NCBI RefSeq assembly: GCF_030409905.1
Contig: NZ_JAUFQT010000001.1
Coordinates: forward strand, 2,192,001-2,256,000
Direction: 5' to 3'
Source: Echinicola jeungdonensis
GTDB lineage: Bacteria; Bacteroidota; Bacteroidia; Cytophagales; Cyclobacteriaceae
DNA: 64,000 nt
In this document: positions 36,939 to 47,150 of the stretch, one piece after another
Numbering within the stretch: the first letter of the stretch is position 1
Layout: the number at the start of each line of letters is the position of its first letter
Position numbers and translations under genes: made by a program
The notes under the pieces: generated by a model
The model's database searches: none
What the model was told of the DNA's origin: nothing
What the model saw: only the letters and a program-made list of their open reading frames with translations

Positions 36939-39167
36939 ATGAACAAATTTACAAAACAGCTTTTTGCGTGTTTTTGCTTGGCCAGTTCATTCCTTGTGGG
37001 TTGTAAGGAAGAATTTGACGAGTACTACGCAAGACCCGAAAACTTAGAGGGACCGATTTACCAAGTACTTTCGGACTCTTCTAGGCACAAGGGGAATTTT
37101 GACCATTATCTGGCCTTGGTAGAAAAGGCGGGTTATAAGGAAACCCTCAGCAGGGCTGGGTATTGGACTGCTTTCGCGCCAACTGATGAGGCCTTCGAAC
37201 AATACTTTCAGGAAAATAATCTGAGCGGCGTAGAAGATATCGATGAAGATAAGGCCTACGAAATTGTCACCTATTCCTTGGTTTATAATGGTTATAGCCA
37301 TACCGACCTTGGGTACTATCAAAATGGTCCAGGCAGGGACACTCTCTCTGCAGCTTTCCGCCGTAAGACTGCCTATTATAGGGGAGTCTACAAGGAAAAT
37401 GTGGGGGGAGAGGAAATTGATGTTGTTGCTGCAAACAGAAATGGTTTCGATTCCTACAACCTTGAGGATAATAACAATAAGTACATTCCTTATTTTATGC
37501 AGCATTACCTGGATATTAATGATCTCACCTCTGAGGACATTGAATATTTTTATAATCGGCCTTATACAGGAGCTCAAGTAGCAGAGGCGAATATTGTAAC
37601 GTCCAATATTGCTGCAGAAAATGGATATGTCCATTCCATTGACAAGGTAATAGAGCCTATGCCCAATATTGCCGATTATATAGATGACAATCCCCAGTAT
37701 AGTTTGTTTAAATCCATTTTGGAAATGGAGTTCAGGGATTTACAAACAAACACTGCTATCTCTTACAATTCCTCAGCTTATCCTGAACTTACAGAAAGAT
37801 ATGGTCCAGTATATGACTTGTCAGGACCTGTACATGTGAAAGCTTACACCGGGAATTATACATTTTCTCCAAATAACGAAAACTTTATTGGTGGAAACCT
37901 GGCACAATCTGATAGTTGGTCCATGTTTGTTCCCGAAAATGATGCTTTGCAGCAGTTTTTGGATGATGTTTTATTAGTGTATTACGGGAGCATTGAGAAT
38001 GTCCCCGACCAAATCATTTATGATTTTGTAAATATGCATATGTGGCAGGCAGCTCTTTGGCCAAGTCAGTTTCAGCTGGTAACCAATAACTTGAATGAGG
38101 AAGCCCGTTTTGACCCTAATGCAAATATTACAGATAAGAAGATCCTAAGTAATGGGATTTTTTATGGAACCAATAAGGTTCAGGAGGGAAACTTCTTCTT
38201 TACCGTGTATAGCCGTCCTTATTTGGATCCACAATACAGTATCATGCGGGAATTGTTGAATAGTTACCGTATCACCATTTCCGATCCGGATCAAACTTAT
38301 GGATTGATATTGATGTCCAATCAACAGTTGCGTGATGCTGGATTCGAATATGACCCAGGGGCAAGGAATCCTTGGACCTATAATGGAGAACCAGGTCAAG
38401 CTTATGAAAGGCTGATTAGAATGCTGGAAATGTGCATTATAAAACTGGGTAGTGAAGATGAATTGGATGACCTTTCTACTGGATCTGGAATTTTGGAGAC
38501 TTATGGCGGTGAATACATTCGTTATGAGGATGGAGAGTTCTTTGCCTCCGGAAATATGGAAAGTGGCGAAAATGTTCAAGTGAAAATGGACGAGACCTAC
38601 GAATCCACAAATGGTCCCGCTTTTTATACAGAAGGTTTGTTGACATATAGTGAGAAGTTGCTTTCAGAGAAAATCTTTGAATTCCCTCAGTTTTCAAGAT
38701 TTGCAGAGTATTTGGAAAATTCCTCAATATATGATGCCAACTCCTTACAAATTGAAGGGGTGGCTATAGGACAATTCTTTACCGTATTAATCCCCTCTAA
38801 TGAGGCCATTAATACTGCAGTTGCTGATGGAGTGTTACCTGCCGATCCCCAGACAAATGATCCTGAAGAAATAGAGCAGATTACCAATTTCCTAAAGTAT
38901 CATTTTGTGCCTAGAAATACCATCGTACCGGATGGTAAAAAGATTGTAAGTGCAAACGGGTCTGATTTCCCAACGCTCTATACAACTGTAGATGGTGAAA
39001 CCAAAGAAGTGGTGATTGATAACAGCGCCGATGGGTTCCAGGAGCCTTACACTATGACCGTAACTGACCTTAATGGGAATGTAGCCAATGTGAACATTGA
39101 AAATAGCAATGTTTTGGCAAGTTATGCGGTGCTTCATGAAATCGATCGCGTTTTAGAATCTAATTAA
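36939..39167 (+). CDS. Fasciclin (FAS1) domain lipoprotein, large
   Basis: A 742-residue lipoprotein (lipobox FLVGC, C22). Several FAS1 domains are recognisable by the YWTAFAPTDEAFEQYF type motif near residue 78, SWSMFVPENDALQQF in the middle and FFTVLIPSNEAINTAV near the C-terminus. Matching domain ends are ENGYVHSIDKVIEP and ASYAVLHEIDRVLE. FAS1 domains mediate adhesion and protein or sugar contacts. In this operon the protein precedes SusC by 45 bp, so a surface-exposed accessory of the SusCD complex, possibly replacing a SusE/F-type binding protein, is inferred. It is the first gene of the 36939-52159 operon. Confidence 0.85.
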   Translation: MNKFTKQLFACFCLASSFLVGCKEEFDEYYARPENLEGPIYQVLSDSSRHKGNFDHYLALVEKAGYKETLSRAGYWTAFAPTDEAFEQYFQENNLSGVEDIDEDKAYEIVTYSLVYNGYSHTDLGYYQNGPGRDTLSAAFRRKTAYYRGVYKENVGGEEIDVVAANRNGFDSYNLEDNNNKYIPYFMQHYLDINDLTSEDIEYFYNRPYTGAQVAEANIVTSNIAAENGYVHSIDKVIEPMPNIADYIDDNPQYSLFKSILEMEFRDLQTNTAISYNSSAYPELTERYGPVYDLSGPVHVKAYTGNYTFSPNNENFIGGNLAQSDSWSMFVPENDALQQFLDDVLLVYYGSIENVPDQIIYDFVNMHMWQAALWPSQFQLVTNNLNEEARFDPNANITDKKILSNGIFYGTNKVQEGNFFFTVYSRPYLDPQYSIMRELLNSYRITISDPDQTYGLILMSNQQLRDAGFEYDPGARNPWTYNGEPGQAYERLIRMLEMCIIKLGSEDELDDLSTGSGILETYGGEYIRYEDGEFFASGNMESGENVQVKMDETYESTNGPAFYTEGLLTYSEKLLSEKIFEFPQFSRFAEYLENSSIYDANSLQIEGVAIGQFFTVLIPSNEAINTAVADGVLPADPQTNDPEEIEQITNFLKYHFVPRNTIVPDGKKIVSANGSDFPTLYTTVDGETKEVVIDNSADGFQEPYTMTVTDLNGNVANVNIENSNVLASYAVLHEIDRVLESN

Positions 39168-39212
39168 CCCAAACGCCGTAGGCATGCCTTCGGCATAACC
39201 AAAATATTTCTT

Positions 39213-42200
39213 ATGCAAAATTTTACAAAGAAACTGTTGTGGTTTGTCATGGGGCTGACCTTGATAAGCACAGGTGTGATGGGCCAGCAAAAAGCCCAAT
39301 CCCTGGAAATTGTCAAAGGGCAGGTGATTGACAAAGAAGAAGGTACCACCATCATTGGTGCCACTGTGGTGGAAGTGGATCAAGATGAAAGGACTTTAGG
39401 TGGTGTGGCCACAGACGTAAATGGTAATTTTACTCTTAGGGTAAGAAGTAAACAAAATATGCTTCGGGTTTCCGTGATCGGATACAAGACCCAAACCATT
39501 CCAATCAATGGCCGTTCTGAGATCAATGTTCAAATGGAATTTGATGTCAGTGAACTGGATATGGCCGAGGTGACCGCTGAAAGGCCTATCGACCAAGGCT
39601 TGGTAAAAATTGACGAAAGGGATCTGACTTCTTCTGCCACAAGGGTGGATGCTGAGATGTTGGAAGAAATGTCCGCCTTATCCATTGACCAGGCACTGCA
39701 AGGAAGAATGGCCGGGGTGGATATCGTATCCAATTCCGGTGACCCGGGTGCAGGGATGTCTATCCGGATCAGGGGTACATCTTCCATCAATGGTAGATCA
39801 GAGCCTTTGATCGTGGTGGATGGAATTCCATTCCAAACAGAGACTTCTAATTTTGACTTTGCTAATGCCAACCAACAGGAATATGCCCAATTGTTGAATG
39901 TGGCCCCTTCAGACATTGAGTCCATTACCGTTTTAAGGGATGCTGCTGCAACTGCCCTTTGGGGTACCCGGGGTTCCAATGGGGTATTGGTGATTACCAC
40001 AAAAAGAGGCTCAAAAGGAAAGCCAACAATTACCTATAGCTTTAGAGGTGCTGTGACTAAGCAGCCTGAACAAATCCCAATGTTAAATGGGGACCAATAT
40101 TCTACCCTTATAGCCGAAGGTTATATGAATAGTTTTGGGGTCCCACTGAATATTAATGCCAATAAGGAGTTTTCTTATGATCCCAGGGATCCGTACTATT
40201 TTCATAACTACAGTAATAATACGGACTGGATCAATGAAATCACCCAATTGGGACATATGACTGACCATAACATCGCCATTTCCGGTGGTGGTGAGAAAAC
40301 CAGGTATAGGGTTTCGGTTAATAAAAATGGGTCTGTTGGTACAACTAAGGGAACCGGTTTTGACCGTTTGGCCACTAGGATGAGTTTGGATTATTTGGTT
40401 TCCAAAAAGATCAAAATTCAAACCGATCTGGCCTATACTAATTCAAAAACTATAAGAAACTGGGTAGATGGTAATAGCAATAGGGACAATGTAAGAGGGG
40501 TAGCTTATGTGAAGATGCCCAATATGGCTGTTTATGAACATGATATTTTCGGTAATCAAACACCAAATTATTTCTCTCCGGAATCGAATATTCAAGGAGC
40601 TTTTTCTGGAACTTACAATCCTCTTGCAATGGCTGAAGAAGCCACTAATACTACTGTAAGTAACAGGATTATTCCAAAATTTACTTTACAATATCATATC
40701 CGTCCGGATTTGATGTTCCAGTCTGATGTGGCTTTTGATATCATTAATACTGATCAGGAAACATTCCTGCCTCAGGTGGCCACTGGTTTGCCTTTGAACA
40801 ATACCAATGTCAATAGGGCTTCCAATACTTATTCAGATCGATTGATTACTCAAACTTTCAGTAAGTTGTATTATACCCCAGATTTGGGTGAAGACCATAG
40901 CTTAATGGGATTACTGATGTTTACAACCTATGAAACCAGGGGGGACGGGTTTGGAGTGACTACAACCAATGCTCCTTCCAGTAATTTGCAGGATCCATCA
41001 GGCATATCCCGGACAGACAATATCGGTCTTGGTTCCTCTACTGATCAATCCAGATCTATTGGAATGTTGGCCAATGCACAATATGGTTATTTAGACCGCT
41101 ATATTATCAATGCCTCTATCCGTAGGGATGGGAGCTCGAAATTTGGTAAAAATCATCGGTTTGGGGTTTTCCCAAGTATTTCCGGTAGATGGAGGATTTC
41201 CGGAGAACCTTTTATGCAGGATGTCAATTGGGTCAATGAATTAAGTTTAAGGGCCAGTTATGGATCCAGTGGCAATACACCAAGATCCAATTATGCCCAC
41301 TTCAGTACCTTCTCCTCCCTCAACTGGAATTATTTGGGTGAAACCGGTGTAGTGCCCAATAACCTTGAGCTAACCAATTATAAATGGGAGGAAGTCCATC
41401 AGACCAACTTTGGTTTGAACTTGGAAATGTTTGAAAACCGCGTAATTATAGGGGTGGATGTATATCGCAAGCGGACCAAGGACTTGTTCCTTGATAACCT
41501 CCGCATACCTAGTACCTCGGGTTTTAATGCCGTGGACATGAACATTGGTACCATGGATAACCGTGGATTTGAATTGTCAGTATTTACCACACCTTATCAA
41601 ACCAAGGACCTTAGGGTTGATTTTGATTTCAATGTGGCCAGAAATGAAAATATAGTTCAATCCATTTCTGATCTTTATCAAACTGATAACCTGGAAGGGA
41701 TGCAATCCAATGGAAATTATTTTGTAACCATACAGGAAGGTAACCCTCTAGGCTCTTTTTATGGATATAAATATAAAGGTGTTTATACCGATGGAGAGGC
41801 TACCATAGCCAGGGATGCCAATGGAAATGTTATCACTGGGCCTAATGGCGATGTCGTTCCTATGATGTTTAATTACCCTATCACCTCTTATGAGTTCCAG
41901 GCAGGTGACGCCATGTATGAGGACATTAATCATGATGGAAATATTGATTACAGAGATATTGTTTGGTTGGGGGATGCCAATCCAAAATTGACCGGTGGAT
42001 TTGGTCCAAGAGTTACCTATAAGAATCTTCAAGTTTCCGGTTATTTCAACTTTCGTTTAGGAGTGGACATTGTCAATAGTACCAAAATGGGTACTGAAAA
42101 CATGTACAGTTATGATAATCAGAACGCCGCGGTGTTGAACAGATGGAGAAAACCCGGTGATGAAACGGATATGCCAAGGGCAATGCTTTTCAGAGGGTAT

Positions 42201-42488
42201 AATTGGCTAGGTTCTGACCGCTATGTTGAGGATGGTTCCTTCTTAAGGTTTAGGACCCTTACGGTAAGGTACAATATGCCAGAGCCATTTCTTGACAAGG
42301 CCAATTTGAAGGATTTGAGTTTTTATGTGACCACGGAAAACCTCTTTACCTGGACCCAATATACCGGACAGGATCCAGAGGTAGGTCTGACGAGCTCCAA
42401 TGCCAATCGATTGTTCCAAATTGGTTATGACAATGCAAGAACGCCACCTACAAGCACGGTTACTTTGGGTATCAACGCGAGGTTCTAA
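39213..42488 (+). CDS. SusC-type TonB-dependent outer-membrane transporter (first copy)
   Basis: A 1091-residue SusC/RagA-family receptor. After the signal peptide comes a CarboxypepD_reg-like domain (VKGQVIDKEEGTTIIGATV). The TonB plug follows, with SusC signatures GAGMSIRIRGTSSING, EPLIVVDGIPF, DIESITVLRDAAATALWG and GSNGVLVITTKRG, then a long beta-barrel ending in an aromatic residue (GINARF). It imports oligosaccharides across the outer membrane using TonB energy, with SusD as lid. The SusD partner starts 24 bp downstream. Confidence 0.95.
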   Translation: MQNFTKKLLWFVMGLTLISTGVMGQQKAQSLEIVKGQVIDKEEGTTIIGATVVEVDQDERTLGGVATDVNGNFTLRVRSKQNMLRVSVIGYKTQTIPINGRSEINVQMEFDVSELDMAEVTAERPIDQGLVKIDERDLTSSATRVDAEMLEEMSALSIDQALQGRMAGVDIVSNSGDPGAGMSIRIRGTSSINGRSEPLIVVDGIPFQTETSNFDFANANQQEYAQLLNVAPSDIESITVLRDAAATALWGTRGSNGVLVITTKRGSKGKPTITYSFRGAVTKQPEQIPMLNGDQYSTLIAEGYMNSFGVPLNINANKEFSYDPRDPYYFHNYSNNTDWINEITQLGHMTDHNIAISGGGEKTRYRVSVNKNGSVGTTKGTGFDRLATRMSLDYLVSKKIKIQTDLAYTNSKTIRNWVDGNSNRDNVRGVAYVKMPNMAVYEHDIFGNQTPNYFSPESNIQGAFSGTYNPLAMAEEATNTTVSNRIIPKFTLQYHIRPDLMFQSDVAFDIINTDQETFLPQVATGLPLNNTNVNRASNTYSDRLITQTFSKLYYTPDLGEDHSLMGLLMFTTYETRGDGFGVTTTNAPSSNLQDPSGISRTDNIGLGSSTDQSRSIGMLANAQYGYLDRYIINASIRRDGSSKFGKNHRFGVFPSISGRWRISGEPFMQDVNWVNELSLRASYGSSGNTPRSNYAHFSTFSSLNWNYLGETGVVPNNLELTNYKWEEVHQTNFGLNLEMFENRVIIGVDVYRKRTKDLFLDNLRIPSTSGFNAVDMNIGTMDNRGFELSVFTTPYQTKDLRVDFDFNVARNENIVQSISDLYQTDNLEGMQSNGNYFVTIQEGNPLGSFYGYKYKGVYTDGEATIARDANGNVITGPNGDVVPMMFNYPITSYEFQAGDAMYEDINHDGNIDYRDIVWLGDANPKLTGGFGPRVTYKNLQVSGYFNFRLGVDIVNSTKMGTENMYSYDNQNAAVLNRWRKPGDETDMPRAMLFRGYNWLGSDRYVEDGSFLRFRTLTVRYNMPEPFLDKANLKDLSFYVTTENLFTWTQYTGQDPEVGLTSSNANRLFQIGYDNARTPPTSTVTLGINARF

Positions 42489-42512
42489 TTTGATCATTAA
42501 AAAAAGAATACG

Positions 42513-44000
42513 ATGTTAAAAAAATATATATCATACACTTTGCTGGTCCTGATGACCCTGGGAGCTTCGGCTTGTGATTCCTGGCTGGATTTGCGGCCAG
42601 TGAATGGGGTGGTCAAACAGGATTTCTGGAAAACCAAAGAGCAGGTAAGATCAGCTTTAATGGGAGCATATGCTTCCTTGAATGGAAATTATAGAGGGGA
42701 CCAAATCACTGAACAAATGTTCCTTTGGGGAGAACTCCGGGGATATATGGTGGCTCCCAATACTGGAGCTGGTTTCAGCGATATCCAGGTTGTTTATGGT
42801 AATATCCAGCCTACCAATCCCATTGCAGATTGGAGTGGGTTTTATGGAACCATCAACCTTTGTAATAATTTGATAGAAAATGGTCCGGCGGCTTTGGATA
42901 CCGATGAGACTTTTCAAATCGAGGATTTGGAAAATTATGTGGCCGAAGCCAGAACCCTCAGAGCCCTAATGTACTTCTATTTGGTTCGGACTTTTGGGGA
43001 TGTACCATTGGTCACCGAAGCGATTGATAGTGATGAGGATGAATTAACCCATCCTAAGTCTCCGCGAGAAGAAGTGCTGGCTCAAATCCTTGAAGATTTG
43101 GAATTAGCAGAAATGGACATTTACGAGGAGCATGAAACTGAAATTGCCTCTAAGGGTAGGCTGACCAAATATGCAGTAAACGCCATTCAGGCAGATGTTC
43201 ATCTTTGGATGGGAAATTTTGAGGAGGCCGTTGAGGCAGCCGATAAGGTAATGGCTGGACCCTTTGAATTGGTACAGCAGGAAAACTGGTTAAGGGAATT
43301 GTTTGTGGAAGGAAATTCAATGGAAAGTATCTTTGAAATTCAGTATGAAGCCCCACAGAATAACCCTTTCTATAATATGTTCAGCACTGTACAAGGAAGA
43401 AGGTTTTTGGCTTATCCATCGGTACTTGAAGATATCTATGGCTTTGATATTCAGTTTCCTGATGAAATAGATGCCCGAAGTGTTGATGCATCGCTAAAAA
43501 GTAGTGGTGAAATCTGGAAATACATTGGGTTAGGAGAAACTTCCAGAAGAGCGGCTACAGATTCTTATGCCAACTGGATTGTTTACCGTTTGGCGGATGT
43601 GATGTTGATGAAAGCTGAAGCACTTTCCCAAATTGGAAGGGGAGAAGAGGCCCTTGAAATTGTTGCTGAAATACGAGAAAGAGGGGGAGCCATCGATGCA
43701 ACAGAAGAAGATCCTCTACCTTCTGATGGGAATGATGTTGTGCGATATATCCTTAGCGAAAGGGCCAGGGAATTGGCTTTTGAAGGGAAGCGTTGGTTTG
43801 ATTTACTCAGGGTATCCAAAATGAACAATTATGAAAACTTGGATTTGATGTTACAGGCGGCTATTATCAATGCCCCTGAAACCAATTTGAATTCCATTTT
43901 GAACCAATTGAGGGATACCAGAAGTCATTATTTGCCTGTTTATAACAGAGAATTGGATTCTAACCCTGAATTGGTACAAAATCCCTATTACCTGAAATAA
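42513..44000 (+). CDS. SusD/RagB-family glycan-binding lipoprotein (first copy)
   Basis: A 495-residue lipoprotein (lipobox ASAC, C21). SusD features are the N-terminal SWLDLRPVNGVVKQDFW, the TPR-like helices (YVAEARTLRALMYFYLVRTFGDVPLV) and the C-terminal RARELAFEGKRWFDLLR. It forms the surface lid of the SusC transporter and binds the glycan. It follows SusC by 24 bp and precedes a FAS1 gene by 17 bp. Confidence 0.95.
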   Translation: MLKKYISYTLLVLMTLGASACDSWLDLRPVNGVVKQDFWKTKEQVRSALMGAYASLNGNYRGDQITEQMFLWGELRGYMVAPNTGAGFSDIQVVYGNIQPTNPIADWSGFYGTINLCNNLIENGPAALDTDETFQIEDLENYVAEARTLRALMYFYLVRTFGDVPLVTEAIDSDEDELTHPKSPREEVLAQILEDLELAEMDIYEEHETEIASKGRLTKYAVNAIQADVHLWMGNFEEAVEAADKVMAGPFELVQQENWLRELFVEGNSMESIFEIQYEAPQNNPFYNMFSTVQGRRFLAYPSVLEDIYGFDIQFPDEIDARSVDASLKSSGEIWKYIGLGETSRRAATDSYANWIVYRLADVMLMKAEALSQIGRGEEALEIVAEIRERGGAIDATEEDPLPSDGNDVVRYILSERARELAFEGKRWFDLLRVSKMNNYENLDLMLQAAIINAPETNLNSILNQLRDTRSHYLPVYNRELDSNPELVQNPYYLK

Positions 44001-44017
44001 ACCTAAATTAATTCGAG

Positions 44018-45718
44018 ATGAAAAATTTTAATATAAAATCGATCTGGAGCAGAGGAGCAGCCTATATGCTGGTCGCCTTGTTCCTGGGCTTAATCAGTTG
44101 CGATTTTGAACCACCCTCCAATATTAATATTACGGAGGATACCAATATCAGTGGTTACTTTAGGCAAAATCCAGATGAATTTTCCAGCCTTTCCAAAATC
44201 CTTGAGATTTCCAATACGGAAGGCTATTTAGGGGCATATGGGCTTTATACCTTTTTTGCTCCTAATAATGAAGCTGTTGATGCTTATTTAAGTGATAATA
44301 ACCTGAGCCTTGAAAACTTAGGCCAAGAGGAAGCCAAAGATATCGTTCGCTACCACTTATTAAAAGATACGATTTCTACGGCCAACTTTACGGATGGTAA
44401 ACTTCCGATAGTTACCGAGTATGGTAAGTATTTGGTTACTGGTGCCGAATTCATGGAAGGGCAGACCAGCATCCGTGTCAACCGTCAAGCTAATCTAATT
44501 GAGAGTAATATTAAATTGGGCAATGGAATTGTTCATAAGATAGACGGGGTGCTAAGTCCCCCTACCAAAACCGCATCAGCTTGGTTAGAGGCGGAACAAC
44601 AGTATTCCATCTTCACCCAAGCTCTGAAATCTACCGGTTGGTATGATACCTTAAACAAAGAAGAGGAAGGAGTTTGGTATACCGTGATGGCCCAATCCGA
44701 TGAAACTTTTGGGGAAGCTGGTTTTGAAAGTTATCAGGATTTGGAGGATAGGTATTCTCATTTGGATGATCCTACCAATCCATCTGATAGTTTGAATCTC
44801 TTTATGGCCTACCATATTTTGCCCAATATCAAATACATCGCAGATTTGGTAACAGCCACCGCTCATGAGACAGAAGCTCCCCAGGAAGTGGTTACAATAA
44901 AACTTCAAGGAGAACAGGCTTTGGTCAATGATGATGTTTTCTTTGGAGTTCATGAACCTGGTTCTCCCATTATCAGGCAGGAAAGTGATAATTCTGTAAC
45001 CAATGGAGTGGTTCATAGTGTGGAAAATCACTTTGCAATCAAATTAAGATCTCCAACTGCTGTTTATTATGATGTATGTGCTCAAAATGAAATCAGGCAA
45101 TTGACCAATATTTTCAGGGTTCCTGGTGCTCCTACCTATACCTTTAAACTCGGAGAACTTTCCAAAATGGATTGGGGAGGCAACTTTGTAGATTTCTTGG
45201 TAACCTATTTCCCTCCAGGTCTGAATGAATTGTTCTTTTACCATGGTGATTTCCTTAAAGTTCAATTGCAAGGAAACCGCTTGACCTGGGCAGAATTTGA
45301 TACACCTGTTTTAGTAAAAGGAAGGTATAAAGTTTGGGTTTGCTATAGAACTGGCCTATCAAGTAATGGTTGTGAATTGAAAATGACTTTTAACGGCGAA
45401 AGCGTTCCAGGTTCAAGGCTTCTTGATACCAAGGTTTGGCCGCCAAATTTACCGGAAGCTGAACTGGAATCCAGAGGTTGGAAAGAATATTTATCCGCAG
45501 GTTCCAATGGTGGAAGGCACATGGGTAGATTGATCGGAACCATTGATGTTAAAACCACCGGTGAACACATTTTAAGATTTGATCGGGTTACCGGTCAGGG
45601 TCGAAGTAATGGGGGCCTTTGGTTGGATATGATTCACTTTATTCCTGAAGACCAAGATCAATTATGGCCCAAGTTTGGCAGGAATGGTGATCTGGTTTAT
45701 CCTGAGGACCTGGAGTAG
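44018..45718 (+). CDS. Fasciclin domain lipoprotein with C-terminal beta-sandwich
   Basis: A 566-residue lipoprotein (lipobox LISC, C28). The first FAS1 domain spans ~45-185 (LYTFFAPNNEAVDAYL, GNGIVHKIDGVLS). A second, divergent FAS1 spans ~190-350 (WYTVMAQSDETFGEAGF, NGVVHSVENHFAI). The C-terminal ~210 residues look like a galactose-binding-type beta-sandwich (KGRYKVWVCYRTGLSSNGCE, TTGEHILRFDRVTGQG, WLDMIHFIP). A surface glycan-binding role is inferred from this module and from its place between SusD and the next FAS1 gene. Confidence 0.8.
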   Translation: MKNFNIKSIWSRGAAYMLVALFLGLISCDFEPPSNINITEDTNISGYFRQNPDEFSSLSKILEISNTEGYLGAYGLYTFFAPNNEAVDAYLSDNNLSLENLGQEEAKDIVRYHLLKDTISTANFTDGKLPIVTEYGKYLVTGAEFMEGQTSIRVNRQANLIESNIKLGNGIVHKIDGVLSPPTKTASAWLEAEQQYSIFTQALKSTGWYDTLNKEEEGVWYTVMAQSDETFGEAGFESYQDLEDRYSHLDDPTNPSDSLNLFMAYHILPNIKYIADLVTATAHETEAPQEVVTIKLQGEQALVNDDVFFGVHEPGSPIIRQESDNSVTNGVVHSVENHFAIKLRSPTAVYYDVCAQNEIRQLTNIFRVPGAPTYTFKLGELSKMDWGGNFVDFLVTYFPPGLNELFFYHGDFLKVQLQGNRLTWAEFDTPVLVKGRYKVWVCYRTGLSSNGCELKMTFNGESVPGSRLLDTKVWPPNLPEAELESRGWKEYLSAGSNGGRHMGRLIGTIDVKTTGEHILRFDRVTGQGRSNGGLWLDMIHFIPEDQDQLWPKFGRNGDLVYPEDLE

Positions 45719-45767
45719 CAGGGGCCATTAATGAATTCATAATCATTAAAATTCAAATAGAAATAAG

Positions 45768-47132
45768 ATGATAAGAAAATATAAATTTTGTATGCTTATT
45801 ATGCTTTCCCTTGGTCTGTTCTCCTGTTCAGACCAATGGGCCGAGCATAATGATGCGCAGGGAAATTTGAATAATAACCTGGTGCAATTAATCCGCTCTG
45901 ATGCGGATCTCAGCACCTTTGCCGGACTTTTGGAGCAATCCGGTTTGGAAAAACAATTGGCTTCGGGCTCCTATACCGTTTGGGCCCCCACCAATGATGC
46001 CCTTCAAAACCTTCCGCAAAGCATTACCGGAGATGAAAAGGCTTTACGTTTGTTTGTGGGTAATCATATTGGTTATCAGGAAAGATTAAGCTATCAGGCT
46101 GAAGAGGAACCTCTAAGGGTGAAAATGATCAATGGAAAAGTCAGTGTTATGACCGAAACCAGTATCACCTCTGTTGATGAAACCGCTAATTTTTCCGCAG
46201 CTGATCAATTGACTAAAAACGGAATATTGTATAAAGTGGACAATTATATGACTCCCAAAAAGAATATTTGGGAAATTGTTCAGGAACAAAGTGGCAATCC
46301 TGTATCTGAATTGATCCAATCCATGTTTGTGGTAACGGATTCCGCTACAATGGAAACTATCAATTACTTTCAACAGGATGTCGCAGATCTGAGCAATGAG
46401 GATTCCACTTACACTTTCTTTATGCTAAATGAAGATGCATACTCCACCTTTAAAATGGAAATGGAGCCTTATTTTAAGGATACCATGCCGGATGATTTTA
46501 TGTCCAGGGCACTTAAACTAGGTCTTGCCAAAGATTTGGTGGCCACTACCTCTTATTATGAAAATGTACCCGACACTGTGCTTTCAGTGGACAGTGTGAA
46601 GGTCGCTTTTCATCCTGAAAATGTGGTCGAAAAAATCAATGGTTCCAATGGAGTGGTTTATGTCCTGAACCAGTTTGATTTTAAATGGTCAGATAAAATC
46701 CCTGAAATCAAAATAGAAGGTGAATATTACGATGCCATTTCCGGTAGCTCTGACCCTGTAAATGTTAGGGTGAAAAGCTGGGCTTCCAATGAGAGGGATT
46801 TATTGGTAATCAATCACAGTACGCCTTCATACCATATTACCTACAATGTTCCTCAAGCCCATTCCACCAAATATAAAATCTATTGGCTGGCCAACAATGA
46901 TAATTATTGGCCAAGGAATAACTGGCAGAGTATTGCGATAGACTCTGTTAGTAACCTTCCTTATGGAAATAAAATGGTGGAGTTCAATAACCTTGAAGAG
47001 GTGTTTATTGGAGAACATGAAGTTCAAAACTATGGCCAATTGAAGCTTATCTTAAAAGCCGAGGCCACTTCAAATAATGACTGGAACACTTTGGTTCTGG
47101 ATTATTTAAGATTGGTACCTGTATTTGAATAA
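45768..47132 (+). CDS. Fasciclin domain lipoprotein, short
   Basis: A 454-residue lipoprotein (lipobox LFSC, C20). The first FAS1 domain (~30-160) shows LASGSYTVWAPTNDALQNL and NGILYKVDNYMTP. A second (~165-300) shows STYTFFMLNEDAYSTF and NGSNGVVYVLNQFDF. The last ~130 residues form a beta-sandwich ending NTLVLDYLRLVPVFE, similar in layout to the previous protein, so the two are likely duplicates that diverged. It precedes the second SusC by 18 bp in the same operon. Confidence 0.8.
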   Translation: MIRKYKFCMLIMLSLGLFSCSDQWAEHNDAQGNLNNNLVQLIRSDADLSTFAGLLEQSGLEKQLASGSYTVWAPTNDALQNLPQSITGDEKALRLFVGNHIGYQERLSYQAEEEPLRVKMINGKVSVMTETSITSVDETANFSAADQLTKNGILYKVDNYMTPKKNIWEIVQEQSGNPVSELIQSMFVVTDSATMETINYFQQDVADLSNEDSTYTFFMLNEDAYSTFKMEMEPYFKDTMPDDFMSRALKLGLAKDLVATTSYYENVPDTVLSVDSVKVAFHPENVVEKINGSNGVVYVLNQFDFKWSDKIPEIKIEGEYYDAISGSSDPVNVRVKSWASNERDLLVINHSTPSYHITYNVPQAHSTKYKIYWLANNDNYWPRNNWQSIAIDSVSNLPYGNKMVEFNNLEEVFIGEHEVQNYGQLKLILKAEATSNNDWNTLVLDYLRLVPVFE

Positions 47133-47150
47133 ACCCAAAATTAGAAATCG